This document shows positions 1 to 8,129 of a stretch of 64,000 bases of DNA, piece after piece. The position numbers and the translations under genes are program-made. Source of the stretch: Saccharopolyspora endophytica (GTDB taxonomy: Bacteria; Actinomycetota; Actinomycetes; Mycobacteriales; Pseudonocardiaceae); NCBI RefSeq assembly GCF_018070075.1, contig NZ_JAGPXE010000002.1, positions 62,001 to 126,000 on the forward strand, given 5' to 3'. The notes under the pieces are model-generated. The model worked only from the letters and a program-made list of their open reading frames with translations, was not told the DNA's origin and did not search any database. The first letter of the stretch is position 1. The number at the start of each line of letters is the position of its first letter.

Positions 1-52
1 GAACGAGGCCGAAACGAACACCCCGAACCGGACAGCAAGGGTTGCCGCACTC

Positions 53-859
53 ATGACCACCACTAAGAAACGGAACCGCGCGGGCTCGAAGCTCAAGCGG
101 CGGATCTCCGGTGTACTGGCGCTGGGCATCGCGTTGGTGGGTGCCGGTGGGCTGTACACCGTCCTGACTCCCGAGCCGCAGACCGCGCACGCCGCAGCGG
201 ACCCGGCATTGGTGAGGCAGGGCGAGCAGCTCTACAACAACGCCTGCATCAGCTGCCACGGATCCAACCTGCAGGGCGTGCAGGACCGTGGACCCAGCCT
301 GACGGGCGTTGGCGAAGCCGCAGTGCACTTCCAGGTCTCCACCGGCCGCATGCCGATGGTCCGCCAGGAAGCTCAGGCGACGCGCAAGCCGCCGAAGTTC
401 ACCCCGGAGGAGATCGACGCGCTGGGCGCGTACGTGCAGACCTACGGCGGTGGGCCGGAGGCCCAGAAGCAGTCCGGCCAGGCGCTGCAGGGCGGCGACC
501 CCTCGCGCGGCGGCGAGCTCTACCGCCTGAACTGCTCGTCCTGCCACAACTTCACCGGACGAGGCATCGCGATGTCCTCCGGCAAGTTCGCGCCGAACCT
601 GGACCAGGCGACCGAGCAGGACATCTACCACGCGATGCTCACCGGGCCGCAGAACATGCCCAAGTTCTCGGATCGGCAGCTCACGCCGGAAGAGAAGAAA
701 GACATCATCGCCTACGTCAAGTCCGTCACCAACGGCAACAACAACCCGGGCGGCAACTCCCTCGGCGGCTACGGCCCCGGACCGGAAACGGTGATCGCCT
801 GGGTCGTCGGACTCGGAGCGCTGATCGGCCTCACCCTGTGGATCGGAGCCAGGGCATGA
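53..859 (+). CDS. qcrC: Cytochrome bcc complex diheme cytochrome c subunit QcrC
   Basis: This is the membrane-anchored diheme cytochrome c of the actinobacterial menaquinol:cytochrome c oxidoreductase; it passes electrons from the Rieske centre to the aa3 oxidase within a supercomplex. The 268-residue protein has a basic N-terminus and a membrane segment (about residues 19-38). Two CXXCH heme sites follow: CISCH (C65, C68, H69) and CSSCH (C161, C164, H165). A C-terminal membrane anchor spans about 245-265. The ATG was chosen because it directly precedes the basic/hydrophobic leader; AGGG lies about 13 nt upstream. Its stop overlaps the next start (ATGA), so qcrC-qcrA-qcrB are translationally coupled. 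Length and domain order are normal for the family. The usual upstream partner ctaE would lie outside the window. Confidence 0.96.
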   Translation: MTTTKKRNRAGSKLKRRISGVLALGIALVGAGGLYTVLTPEPQTAHAAADPALVRQGEQLYNNACISCHGSNLQGVQDRGPSLTGVGEAAVHFQVSTGRMPMVRQEAQATRKPPKFTPEEIDALGAYVQTYGGGPEAQKQSGQALQGGDPSRGGELYRLNCSSCHNFTGRGIAMSSGKFAPNLDQATEQDIYHAMLTGPQNMPKFSDRQLTPEEKKDIIAYVKSVTNGNNNPGGNSLGGYGPGPETVIAWVVGLGALIGLTLWIGARA

Positions 860-1986
860 GTGAGCAAGAGAACAAGGACTACACCGAGGCCGAGCTGGCC
901 GAGATGAGCCGCGACGAGAAGATGCGGCTCGGTCTGGCCCTCGACGACGTCGAGCTGGTCGAATACCGGGACAACTTCCCGGTCAGCGGGACCCGCGCCG
1001 AGCGACGTGCCGAGCGCAACGTCGCCGCCTGGTTCGTGCTGGCCGGCCTGTCCGCGCTGGCCTTCATCGCGGTGTTCATCTTCTGGCCGTGGGGCTACCA
1101 GCCCTCGACCGATCCGACCGCGCACTTCATCTACTCGCTGTACAACCCGCTGATCGGTTTCTTCCTCGGCCTGTCGATCCTGGCCGTGGGCATCGGTGTC
1201 GTGCAGTACCAGAAGAAGTTCATCCCGCACGAGGTCGCGGTGCAGCAGCGCCACGACGGCCACGGGTCCAGCGAGGTCGACCGGCAGACGACGGCCGCGA
1301 TCCTGGCCGACGCCGGCAACCGCAGCGGCATCGCCCGCCGCAAGATGATCACGCGCACCGCCGGCTTCGGCCTGGGTGCCTTCGGCCTCGGCGCCGGCGT
1401 GTTCGCCCTCGGCGGCATGGTGCGCAACCCCTGGGCCGAAGAGGGCCAGGAGTCGCTGCTGCACACCGGCTGGATGCCGGAGCACCCCGGCGAGAAGATC
1501 TACCTGCGTCGCGACACCGGCAACCCGCACGACGTCTCGTTGCTGCGGCCCGAGGACATCGACGCCGGTGGCTTCGAGACCGTCTTCCCGTTCCGGGAAG
1601 CCTGGCGGCACGACGAGCACGAGCTGATCACCTCGATGCGCAAGGGCGACGCGCCGGTCATGCTGATCCGGCTCCGCCCCGGCAGCAAGCCGGTCAAGCG
1701 CAAGGGGCAGGAAGACTTCAACTACGGCGACTACTACGCCTACTCGAAGATCTGCACCCACCTGGGCTGCCCGACGTCGCTGTTCGAGCAGCAGACCGGC
1801 CGCCTGCTCTGCCCGTGCCACCAGTCGCAGTTCGACGTGGTCAACACCTATGCGAAGCCGGTGTTCGGCCCGGCCACGCGTGCCCTGCCCCAGCTGCCGA
1901 TCACGGTGGACGAGGACGGCTACTTCGTGGCGAAAGGCGACTTCATCGAGCCCGTCGGTCCGGCGTACTGGGAGCGTAAGTCATGA
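856..1986 (+). CDS. qcrA: Cytochrome bcc complex Rieske iron-sulfur subunit QcrA
   Basis: This subunit takes electrons from menaquinol and passes them to QcrC. It is 376 residues, with a long cytoplasmic N-terminus, three membrane segments (about 56-80, 92-118 and 165-188) and a C-terminal Rieske fold. The [2Fe-2S] motifs are CTHLGC (ligands C300, H302) and CPCHQS (ligands C319, H322), with C305 and C321 placed to form the stabilising disulfide. Three membrane helices instead of one is typical of actinobacterial QcrA. An in-frame GTG at 838 is possible, but the ATG at 856 overlapping the qcrC stop as ATGA is preferred. The stop again overlaps the qcrB start as ATGA. Confidence 0.96.
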   Translation: MSEQENKDYTEAELAEMSRDEKMRLGLALDDVELVEYRDNFPVSGTRAERRAERNVAAWFVLAGLSALAFIAVFIFWPWGYQPSTDPTAHFIYSLYNPLIGFFLGLSILAVGIGVVQYQKKFIPHEVAVQQRHDGHGSSEVDRQTTAAILADAGNRSGIARRKMITRTAGFGLGAFGLGAGVFALGGMVRNPWAEEGQESLLHTGWMPEHPGEKIYLRRDTGNPHDVSLLRPEDIDAGGFETVFPFREAWRHDEHELITSMRKGDAPVMLIRLRPGSKPVKRKGQEDFNYGDYYAYSKICTHLGCPTSLFEQQTGRLLCPCHQSQFDVVNTYAKPVFGPATRALPQLPITVDEDGYFVAKGDFIEPVGPAYWERKS

Positions 1987-3638
1987 GTTCGATCACCACG
2001 CCCACGAAGGGAGAGAGCAAGCTGTACGGCAAAGTCGCGCACGCGGCCGACGAGCTGGACACGCGCTACCGCTTGGCTCCCGGCATGCGGCGGCAGCTGA
2101 ACAAGGTCTTCCCGACGCACTGGTCGTTCCTGCTCGGCGAGATCGCGCTCTACACGTTCATCCTGCTGCTGATCACGGGCACGTACCTGGCCTTCTTCTT
2201 CGACCCCTCCATGCAGGAGGTCGAGTACCAGGGCCTGTACACCAACCTGCGCGGCGTGGAGATGTCGCGGGCGTTCGAGAGCACGCTGGACATCTCCTTC
2301 GAGGTTCGCGGCGGTCTGTTCGCCCGTCAGCTGCACCACTGGGCGGCGCTGCTGTTCATGGCGTCGATGGTGGCGCACATGCTGCGCATCTTCTTCACCG
2401 GTGCCTTCCGGCGCCCGCGTGAGACGAACTGGATGATCGGCGTCACGCTGTTCATCCTGGGCATGTTCGAGGGCTTCACCGGCTACTCGCTGCCGGACGA
2501 CCTGCTGTCCGGTACCGGTGTCCGCATCGCCTCCGGCATCACCATGTCGGTCCCGGTGCTCGGCACCTGGGTGCACTGGATCCTGTTCGGCGCCGAGTTC
2601 CCCGGCACCGACCTGATCCCGCGGTTCTACCTGTTCCACGTGTTCCTGCTGCCGGGTCTGATCCTGGGTCTGGTCGCGGCGCACCTGGCGCTGGTCTGGT
2701 ACCAGAAGCACACCCAGTTCCCGGGCGTGAAGCGCACCGAGCGCAACGTGGTCGGCGTCCGGATCATGCCGGTGTTCGCGGTCAAGGCCGGTGCCTTCTT
2801 CGCGATGGTCGTCGGCGTCTGCGCGATCATGGCCGGTGTCTTCCAGATCAACCCGATCTGGAACCTGGGCCCGTACATCGCCTCGCAGATCTCCGCCGCG
2901 TCGCAGCCCGACTGGTACATGATCTGGACGGACGGTTCGTCGCGTCTGTGGCCGGCCTGGGAGGTCTACCTGGGACCGTTCACGATCCCGGCGCCGTTCT
3001 TCCCGACCGCGCTGTTCATGGGCATGATCTTCACGGTGGCGATCATGTACCCGGCCATCGAGCGCAAGCTCAGCGGCGACAACGCGCACCACAACCTGCT
3101 GCAGCGTCCGCGCGACAACCCGGTACGCACCTCGCTGGGTGCCATGGCGCTGACGTTCTTCATGGTGCTGATGATCTCCGGTACCAACGACATCATCGCC
3201 TTCGAGTTCAACATCTCGCTGAACGCGATGACCTGGGCCGGCCGCATCGGCCTGCTGGTGGCGCCGCCGATCGCCTACTGGATCACCTACCGGATGTGCC
3301 TGGGTCTCCAGCACAGCGACCGGGAGGTGCTCGACCACGGCGTCGAGACCGGCATCATCAAGCGGCTCCCGCACGGTGAGTTCATCGAGGTCCACCAGCC
3401 GCTCGGCCCGGTGGACGACCACGGCCACCCGGAGGCGCTGCCCTACCAGGGCGCTCCGGTGCCGAAGAAGATGAACCAGCTGGGCGCCGCCGGTCACCCG
3501 GTCGAGGGCAGCCTGCTGAAGCCCGACCCGGTCGAGGAGACCGCCGCGCTGGAGCAGGCCCGTCACGACGACGCGGTCCGCGAAGCCGAGGAGCGCACGC
3601 AGCTGACCGCCGGCAAGCCTTCGCAGCCGACGGAATAA
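1983..3638 (+). CDS. qcrB: Cytochrome bcc complex cytochrome b subunit QcrB
   Basis: This integral membrane diheme cytochrome b carries the quinol oxidation and reduction sites of complex III. The 551-residue protein has the paired heme-ligand histidines in helices near residues 116-132 and 217-234 (HHWAALLF...VAH, and FHVFLL...AAH). The Qo-site motif appears as PDWY, the actinobacterial form of PEWY. The long hydrophilic tail of about 130 residues after the last helix is usual in this phylum. It is the last gene of the qcrCAB operon and is followed 11 nt later by a strong hairpin. QcrB is the established target of Q203-type inhibitors in mycobacteria (family knowledge). Confidence 0.97.
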   Translation: MSSITTPTKGESKLYGKVAHAADELDTRYRLAPGMRRQLNKVFPTHWSFLLGEIALYTFILLLITGTYLAFFFDPSMQEVEYQGLYTNLRGVEMSRAFESTLDISFEVRGGLFARQLHHWAALLFMASMVAHMLRIFFTGAFRRPRETNWMIGVTLFILGMFEGFTGYSLPDDLLSGTGVRIASGITMSVPVLGTWVHWILFGAEFPGTDLIPRFYLFHVFLLPGLILGLVAAHLALVWYQKHTQFPGVKRTERNVVGVRIMPVFAVKAGAFFAMVVGVCAIMAGVFQINPIWNLGPYIASQISAASQPDWYMIWTDGSSRLWPAWEVYLGPFTIPAPFFPTALFMGMIFTVAIMYPAIERKLSGDNAHHNLLQRPRDNPVRTSLGAMALTFFMVLMISGTNDIIAFEFNISLNAMTWAGRIGLLVAPPIAYWITYRMCLGLQHSDREVLDHGVETGIIKRLPHGEFIEVHQPLGPVDDHGHPEALPYQGAPVPKKMNQLGAAGHPVEGSLLKPDPVEETAALEQARHDDAVREAEERTQLTAGKPSQPTE

Positions 3639-3649
3639 GCACCGAAGCC

Positions 3650-3688
3650 GACACGGCCCGGTACCCCGAGCGGGTGCCGGGCCGTGTC
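3650..3688 (+). terminator. Terminator of the qcrCAB operon
   Basis: A 17-bp stem (3650-3666 with 3672-3688), broken only by one G-T wobble, closes a 5-nt CGAGC loop. It lies just after the qcrB stop and just before the next promoter. There is no U-tract, which is normal for high-GC actinobacterial terminators. Confidence 0.8.
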
Positions 3689-3718
3689 GCGTTCCCGGCG
3701 CGGGTTCGCGGCGATCGG

Positions 3719-3724
3719 TAGCGT
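3719..3724 (+). promoter_or_regulatory. Leaderless -10 element (TAGCGT)
   Basis: TAGCGT ends exactly 6 nt before the ATG at 3731 and no Shine-Dalgarno is present. Transcription would start at or next to the start codon. Confidence 0.55.
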
Positions 3725-3730
3725 CCGGGC

Positions 3731-4156
3731 ATGGCTACGTTGCAGGATCCGAAGGTTCGCGAGTTCCTCTCCCAGGGCACCCGGACCGGGTTGCTCGGTT
3801 TCACCGCCGCCGACGGCCGTCCGCTGGTCGCGCCGGTGTGGTTCGTCGTCGACGGCGACGTGCTGGTGTTCAACACCGGCAAGGACTCCGCCAAGGGCAG
3901 GTCCGTCCTCCGCGACCCCAGGTTGGCGCTGTGCGTCGACCTGCCCCAGCCGCCGTACGCGTTCGTCCAGGTCCAGGGCACGGCGGAGGTGTCGGAGGAT
4001 CCCCAGGACCTCGTCGACACCGCCACGATGATCGCGGCCCGCTACGTCGGACCGGACAAGGCCGAGGATTTCGGCCGCCGCAACGGAGTCCCCGGCGAAC
4101 TCGCGATCCGCCTCCACCCCACCAAGATCAACGCAGCCTTCGACATGACGGCCTGA
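3731..4156 (+). CDS. PPOX-class (FDOR) flavin/deazaflavin oxidoreductase-like protein
   Basis: This 141-residue protein has a split beta-barrel of the pyridoxamine-5'-phosphate-oxidase superfamily. The N-terminal part (MATLQDPKVREFL..., then LLGFTAADGRPLVAPVWFVV) and the GKDSAKGRSVLRDPRLALCVD stretch match the short actinobacterial F420- or flavin-binding family, FDOR-B. The substrate is not predictable. It is a stand-alone gene with its own promoter, placed between the qcr terminator and the palindrome array. A second paralogue of similar size is at 30762-31184. Cofactor choice (F420, FMN or heme) cannot be settled from sequence alone. Confidence 0.8.
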   Translation: MATLQDPKVREFLSQGTRTGLLGFTAADGRPLVAPVWFVVDGDVLVFNTGKDSAKGRSVLRDPRLALCVDLPQPPYAFVQVQGTAEVSEDPQDLVDTATMIAARYVGPDKAEDFGRRNGVPGELAIRLHPTKINAAFDMTA

Positions 4157-4172
4157 CCCCACCCCCAACCCC

Positions 4173-4373
4173 GAATACCGCAGTAATCAGACCCCCGATT
4201 ACGGGAGTATTCCGTGCGACGACCCGGATTACGGCCGTAGTCCGGTCCCTGTCTACGGGAGTTTTCCGGGTGGTGGTCCTGAATACTGCCGTAGTCGGGT
4301 CCCTGATTACGGGAGTTTTCCGGGTGGTGGACGGAGTACCCCGGTAATCGGGGTTCTGATTACTGCGGTATTC
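4173..4373. repeat. Eight-copy TAC-N4-GTA palindrome array (54-bp composite unit)
   Basis: Eight copies of a short dyad TAC-N4-GTA (two copies end GTT) begin at 4176, 4200, 4230, 4254, 4284, 4308, 4337 and 4361. The spacings are 24, 30, 24, 30, 24, 29 and 24 nt, so the real unit is a pair of palindromes repeating about every 54 bp. The outermost copies form a perfect 19-bp inverted repeat (4173-4191 with 4355-4373). Recurrent flanks are ATTACGGGAGT and TTCCGGGTGGTGG. The array fills the gap between two convergent genes, so it may act as a bidirectional terminator, a protein-binding array or a REP-like element. No coding function is supported. Confidence 0.85.
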
Positions 4374-4391
4374 CGGTGCCCCGGGGCGGGG

Positions 4392-6107
4392 TCAGTCGAT
4401 GGCTGCGTAGGGGGTTCGGCCTGTGGTGGCCTTGTCGAGCCAGGTCCGCCAGGTGGCTGCTGCGCTCGCGGGCTCGGTCCAGGGAGTGGTGGTGCGGACC
4501 AGGCGGGTTCCGCCGGTGGTGAGCCAGCGGTAGATGACGCGGGTCTCGTCGGCGGTGGCGCCGTGGAGGGGACCTGGGCCGTCGAGGACCGTTTCCGCCG
4601 AGGCCTGGAGCATGTCGACGACCGGCATCGGCGGGACGCCCCGGCGGGCGACCCCGGCGGAGGCGAGGCGGCCGTGGCGGATGACCGACAGGTGCCAGCC
4701 GCGCCGGCCGTCCGGGCGGGCGGCGACGAGTTCCGGGACCGAGGCGAGCGCGGACAGCCGCTGGCCGCGGTCCAGCGAGCGGACGAGATCGGCGAGCCGG
4801 TCGCGGTGGTGGGCGGCGTCCTCGAACCGCTCGGTGTCGGAGAGCCGCTGCAGCTCCTCGCGCAACCGCTCCAGCAGGTCTCCGCTGCGTCCGCGGATCA
4901 CGTCCCGGATGGCGATGACCTCGGGGGCGTACTCCTCGGCGCTCTGCAAACCCGCGCACGGCGCGCCGCACCGGCCCAGCTCGTGCAGCGCGCACGGGCG
5001 GATCGGTTTGCGCGGCGAGAGGCGCTCGGTGCAGCGCCGGACGAAGGTCGCCGACTGCAGGGCTTCCACGGCCGCGCTCGCGGCGTGCCGGGAACCGAAG
5101 GGCCCCAGCGCGTCCTCGCGCGGCGTGCGCACGATCGACAGCCTCGGGAACGCCTCGTCGGTGAGCACCACCCACCACGCGCGCTGCGGGAACTTGGAGC
5201 GCCGGTTGTAGCGGGGCTGGTGCGCCGAGAGCAGCCGCAGTTCCCGCACTTCAGCTTCCAGCGGATGCGCGCACTCGACGTGGTCCACCCGGTCGGCGAT
5301 GCCGACCATCTCCTTGACGCGGGCCCTGCGCTCGCCCGCGGTGAAGTACTGCCGCACGCGTCGCCTCAGGTCGGAGGCGGTCCCGACGTAGAGGACCTCG
5401 TCGTTGGGGCCGCGGAAGAGGTAGACGCCGGGGGAGTTGGGCAGCGAGTCGGCCAGGCCGCGCTTGCGCTTCTGCTGGGGTGTGACGTCCGGGAGGTGCC
5501 CGAGCAGGTCCTCCAGGGTGCGCACGCCGAGCGGTCCGAGCCGTTCCAGCAGGGCGTGCAGCACGTCGACGGTGGCGCGGGCGTCGTCCAGCGCGCGGTG
5601 CACGGGTTCGGTGCGGGCGCCCAGGACGCGGGCCAGCGTGCCGAGCTTGTGGTTGGGCGTCTCGTCGCGGGTCAGGACCCGGCGAGCCAGCCGGACGGTG
5701 TCGACCACCTGCGGTTTCGGCCATTCCAGTCCGAGCTGTTCGCAGCCGGCCCGCAGGAATCCGAGGTCGAAGGGAGCGTTGTGCGCGACCAGAACCGCGC
5801 CCCGGCAGAACTCCAGGAACGCGGGCAGCACGCTGTCCCAGCGAGGTGCGTCGTGCACCATCGCCTCGGTGATGCCGGTGATCGACACGACGGCGGGCGG
5901 GATGCCGCGTTCGGGGTTGACCAGGGTTGCGAACTCGCCGAGCACTTCTCCGCCGCGCACCTTCACCGCGCCGATCTCGGTGACGGCGTCGCCCTGCCGG
6001 TCGCCACCGGTGGTCTCCAGGTCGACCACCACGAACGTCGCCTCCTGCAGCGGGATTTCCTCGCTGATGGCGATCTCGTCGAAGGTCAGCTGGCGGTGCG
6101 CGGACAT
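4392..6107 (-). CDS. DEDDh 3'-5' exonuclease fused to a UvrC-like GIY-YIG domain
   Basis: This is a two-domain nuclease of 571 residues. The N-terminal DEDDh exonuclease resembles DnaQ/polymerase epsilon: VVVDLETTGG (D29, E31), then HNAPFDLGFL, then HRALDDARATVDVL. It is followed by a GIY-YIG module near residues 220-300 (SPGVYLFRG...VLYVGTASDLRRRV) and a region resembling the middle of UvrC. The combination is a known actinobacterial family (Rv2191-like), thought to act in DNA repair. Longer starts exist up to 6137, but TAGCGT lies 7 nt upstream of the ATG at 6107 (4 nt from a second ATG at 6110). It is divergent from the NYN gene. Confidence 0.88.
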   Translation of the reverse strand: MSAHRQLTFDEIAISEEIPLQEATFVVVDLETTGGDRQGDAVTEIGAVKVRGGEVLGEFATLVNPERGIPPAVVSITGITEAMVHDAPRWDSVLPAFLEFCRGAVLVAHNAPFDLGFLRAGCEQLGLEWPKPQVVDTVRLARRVLTRDETPNHKLGTLARVLGARTEPVHRALDDARATVDVLHALLERLGPLGVRTLEDLLGHLPDVTPQQKRKRGLADSLPNSPGVYLFRGPNDEVLYVGTASDLRRRVRQYFTAGERRARVKEMVGIADRVDHVECAHPLEAEVRELRLLSAHQPRYNRRSKFPQRAWWVVLTDEAFPRLSIVRTPREDALGPFGSRHAASAAVEALQSATFVRRCTERLSPRKPIRPCALHELGRCGAPCAGLQSAEEYAPEVIAIRDVIRGRSGDLLERLREELQRLSDTERFEDAAHHRDRLADLVRSLDRGQRLSALASVPELVAARPDGRRGWHLSVIRHGRLASAGVARRGVPPMPVVDMLQASAETVLDGPGPLHGATADETRVIYRWLTTGGTRLVRTTTPWTEPASAAATWRTWLDKATTGRTPYAAID

Positions 6108-6114
6108 CATCGGC

Positions 6115-6120
6115 ACGCTA
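6115..6120 (-). promoter_or_regulatory. Leaderless -10 element (TAGCGT on the minus strand)
   Basis: TAGCGT on the minus strand lies 4 nt before the ATG at 6110 and 7 nt before the ATG at 6107. No Shine-Dalgarno is seen. It decides the start of the DEDDh/GIY-YIG gene. Confidence 0.5.
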
Positions 6121-6171
6121 CGTCCCACCACCGACACCGCGACGCGTGCGTGTGCGCGGAACGACGGCGAT

Positions 6172-6177
6172 TAGCCT
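6172..6177 (+). promoter_or_regulatory. Leaderless -10 element (TAGCCT)
   Basis: TAGCCT is followed by exactly 6 nt and then the ATG at 6184. It forms a divergent leaderless pair with the element at 6115-6120 and favours the ATG over the GTG at 6178. Confidence 0.55.
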
Positions 6178-6183
6178 GTGGGA

Positions 6184-7545
6184 ATGGCGACACCGAACTC
6201 GGGGCCGGACGGCCCCACTCCGGAGGAGTCCGCTGTGGACGGTTCCCAGCAGACTCCCGGTGCCGCGCCTGTCGATCCCGAGCTCCTGCCGCCTCCGCTG
6301 CGCGCCCGGCTGGCCGACCTGGCCGCGGGCGCGCTCGACGAGATGCGCTCGACCGACGTGCCCGCCGCGCTGCGCCCGGTGGTGCGCTTCGCACCGGCCA
6401 AGCGCGCCAAGCTCGGTCAGCCCGCGCTGCTGAGCGCGCTGCGCGATTCCTCGGTGTTCCGCACCTCGGTGCTGGACTGGTGCCGCAACCACCGCCCGGG
6501 GGCGTTGTCGTTGCAGGACCCGGATCCGGTGGTCGTCGGTGCCGCGGCGGTGTTGCAGGGCGCCGCGATCGCCTCGCACTACGCGGAGTTGATCGGGTTC
6601 CGCAGCGAGCAGGGGCAGTTGCGGGCCGAACGCGATTCGGCCCTGGCGAAGGTCGAGCGGCTGACCACCGAGGTCGACCGGCTCAAGGCGGAGCTCGCGC
6701 AGGCTCGCGAGTCGGCGGATCAGGCCGCGGGCAACGCGGAGGCCGACCGGCTGCGGAAGCGCCTGCGCGAGCAGGGCGTGCGGTTGCGGGAGGCCAAGGA
6801 CGCCGCCGAGGCCGCGCGGGAGGAGCTCGCGCGGGCCCACGAGGAGCGGGAATCGGCCGTCGCCGAGGTCGCCGCCGACCGGGACCGCGAACGCCTGCGC
6901 GCGCAGGAGGAGCGGCAGCGCGCCGATCACGCCGCCGCGGAGGTGCGGGTGGCGCGGGAGAGCGCCCGGGAGGCCCGGCAGGGCGACGAGGTCCGGCTGG
7001 CGCTGCTGCTGGAGACCTTGGAGGGCGCGGTCGGCGGTTTGCGCCGCGAGCTGGGTGCCGCCGGTTCCGGGCCGCGCCCGGCCGACGTGGTGCGGCGGGT
7101 CCGGGAGCAGAGGGCGACTTCCGGCGAGGTCGCCGACGTCGCCGCGCTGGACCGGCTCCTGGGCCTGCCCGCGGTGCACCTGATCGTGGACGGCTACAAC
7201 GTCACCAAGACCGGGTACCCGGAGCTGCCGCTGGCCGATCAGCGCGATCGGCTGGGCCATCAGCTCGCGGCGCTGGCCGCTCGCACCGGTGCCGAGGTCA
7301 CCTTGGTCTTCGACGGCGCGGACGTGCTGGCGGTGCCGACGGCGGGACCTCGTGGTGTGCGGGTCCTGTTCAGCGAATCAGGGGTGCAGGCCGACGACGT
7401 GATCCGCGATCTGGTCGCCGCAGAGCCGGAGGGCCGTCAGGTCGTGGTCGCCACGTCGGACCGGGCGGTGGTGACCTCGGTGCAGCGGCGCGGCGCCTAC
7501 TCGGTGTCCTCGGCGATGTTGTTGGCGCGGCTGAACCGGGTCTAG
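6184..7545 (+). CDS. NYN-domain (PIN-like RNase fold) coiled-coil protein
   Basis: This 453-residue protein has three parts. An N-terminal domain (about 40-140) includes the conserved stretch FRTSVLDWCRNHRPG. A long charged Ala/Glu/Arg coiled coil runs from about 140 to 280. The C-terminal NYN domain (about 318-450) begins LIVDGYNVTKTGYPEL and continues VTLVFDGADV and VQADDVIRDLVA, giving the acidic residues of PIN-like metal-dependent RNases. Related YacP/Rae1 proteins cleave RNA at the ribosome, but activity here is inferred only. The coiled coil suggests oligomerisation. The start was chosen from the -10 element at 6172. It is transcribed divergently from the exonuclease gene. Confidence 0.8.
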   Translation: MATPNSGPDGPTPEESAVDGSQQTPGAAPVDPELLPPPLRARLADLAAGALDEMRSTDVPAALRPVVRFAPAKRAKLGQPALLSALRDSSVFRTSVLDWCRNHRPGALSLQDPDPVVVGAAAVLQGAAIASHYAELIGFRSEQGQLRAERDSALAKVERLTTEVDRLKAELAQARESADQAAGNAEADRLRKRLREQGVRLREAKDAAEAAREELARAHEERESAVAEVAADRDRERLRAQEERQRADHAAAEVRVARESAREARQGDEVRLALLLETLEGAVGGLRRELGAAGSGPRPADVVRRVREQRATSGEVADVAALDRLLGLPAVHLIVDGYNVTKTGYPELPLADQRDRLGHQLAALAARTGAEVTLVFDGADVLAVPTAGPRGVRVLFSESGVQADDVIRDLVAAEPEGRQVVVATSDRAVVTSVQRRGAYSVSSAMLLARLNRV

Positions 7546-7959
7546 GTGCTGTGAGGAGTCGTTTTGCTCAGCGGTGCGGGTAGCAGAACCTGAGCGGCTC
7601 CGTGGACTCCCTGCGCCGCTCCTGATGTATGTCCAATACACGGCGTCGCGACGTACTCGCCACGAAGCCGCTCAGAACCTGCGGCGGTGCAGGTTGAGTC
7701 CCGCACCTGAAACAGCGGCTCCGCCGCATTCTCAAACCGGGTCCAGCCGTTCGTCGCTGTTCTGGTGCCGCCCGGCGACTTCGGGGAGGTGTCCGAAGTC
7801 ATAGTGGATCACTCGGGTACGCTCCGTATCCCGAAGGTGGGCGTGTTGTGGTGACAAGTCCAGGTGACGGTGGCGCAAGATCCGTTACTGTGAGCAAGTG
7901 ACTATCCTCCGTTAGGGGTGTTCGGTCGCGCTCAGTAGAAAACGGGCCCCGCTTCTAGA
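7546..7959. other. Non-coding region with hairpins, upstream of the NlpC/P60 gene
   Basis: No convincing gene is seen. The region holds a perfect 8-bp hairpin (7777-7784 with 7793-7800), which may terminate the NYN gene. It also has a short hairpin around TGTAT-GTCCA-ATACA (7626-7640) and a small GCGGC-TCC-GCCGC hairpin, so it looks like a dispersed intergenic repeat. GTGAC occurs at 7851, 7864 and 7899, the first two 13 bp apart. Direct repeats of this type are seen at response-regulator sites, but no regulator is assigned. Confidence 0.4.
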
Positions 7960-8118
7960 CGTGTCGCCTCACCTTTCGTAACCTACCTGAGTCCTCGTGG
8001 CGATCAGTTGCTCATACCGGGCGACACGCGAGGCGCCGCTGATTCGGTTTTGTCGGGGAACCGGGCCGCGTTCCAGCGGGTTTTCCGCATGCGGTCAGGC
8101 GGTCGGAATCAGAAGGAG
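7960..8118 (+). promoter_or_regulatory. Structured 5' leader of the NlpC/P60 hydrolase gene
   Basis: Two nested long-range helices are visible. CGTGTCGCC (7960-7968) pairs with GGCGACACG (8020-8028). CTGATTC (8039-8045) pairs with GAATCAG (8106-8112), whose last base directly touches the AAGGAG ribosome-binding site (8113-8118). Inside the second helix are GAAC/GTTC (8058-8073) and GCGG/CCGC (8076-8088) hairpins. Such a helix next to the RBS could control translation. Actinobacterial wall-hydrolase genes often carry c-di-AMP riboswitches, but the conserved ydaO signature was not recognised. Confidence 0.4.
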
Positions 8119-8129
8119 CTGTGCGCGAC

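Noticed and set aside
838..855. Upstream GTG start for qcrA
   Set aside because: The ATG at 856 overlaps the qcrC stop as ATGA and matches the other junction in this operon.
4173..4373. CRISPR array
   Set aside because: Repeat cores are 10 bp and spacings 24-30 bp with similar spacers. No cas gene is nearby.
4563..7583. A 1006-codon plus-strand frame across the exonuclease and NYN genes
   Set aside because: It is antisense to one real gene and out of frame with another. The composition is low-complexity Arg/Gly/Ala.
7542..7802. An 86-codon minus-strand frame in the gap after the NYN gene
   Set aside because: No RBS, no known motif, and it runs through hairpins. It is more likely non-coding.
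7960..8118. Canonical c-di-AMP (ydaO) riboswitch
   Set aside because: Some pieces look alike (GGGGAACCGGG, GCGGGTTTTCCGC), but the conserved 3' signature is missing, so it is listed only as an unassigned structured leader.
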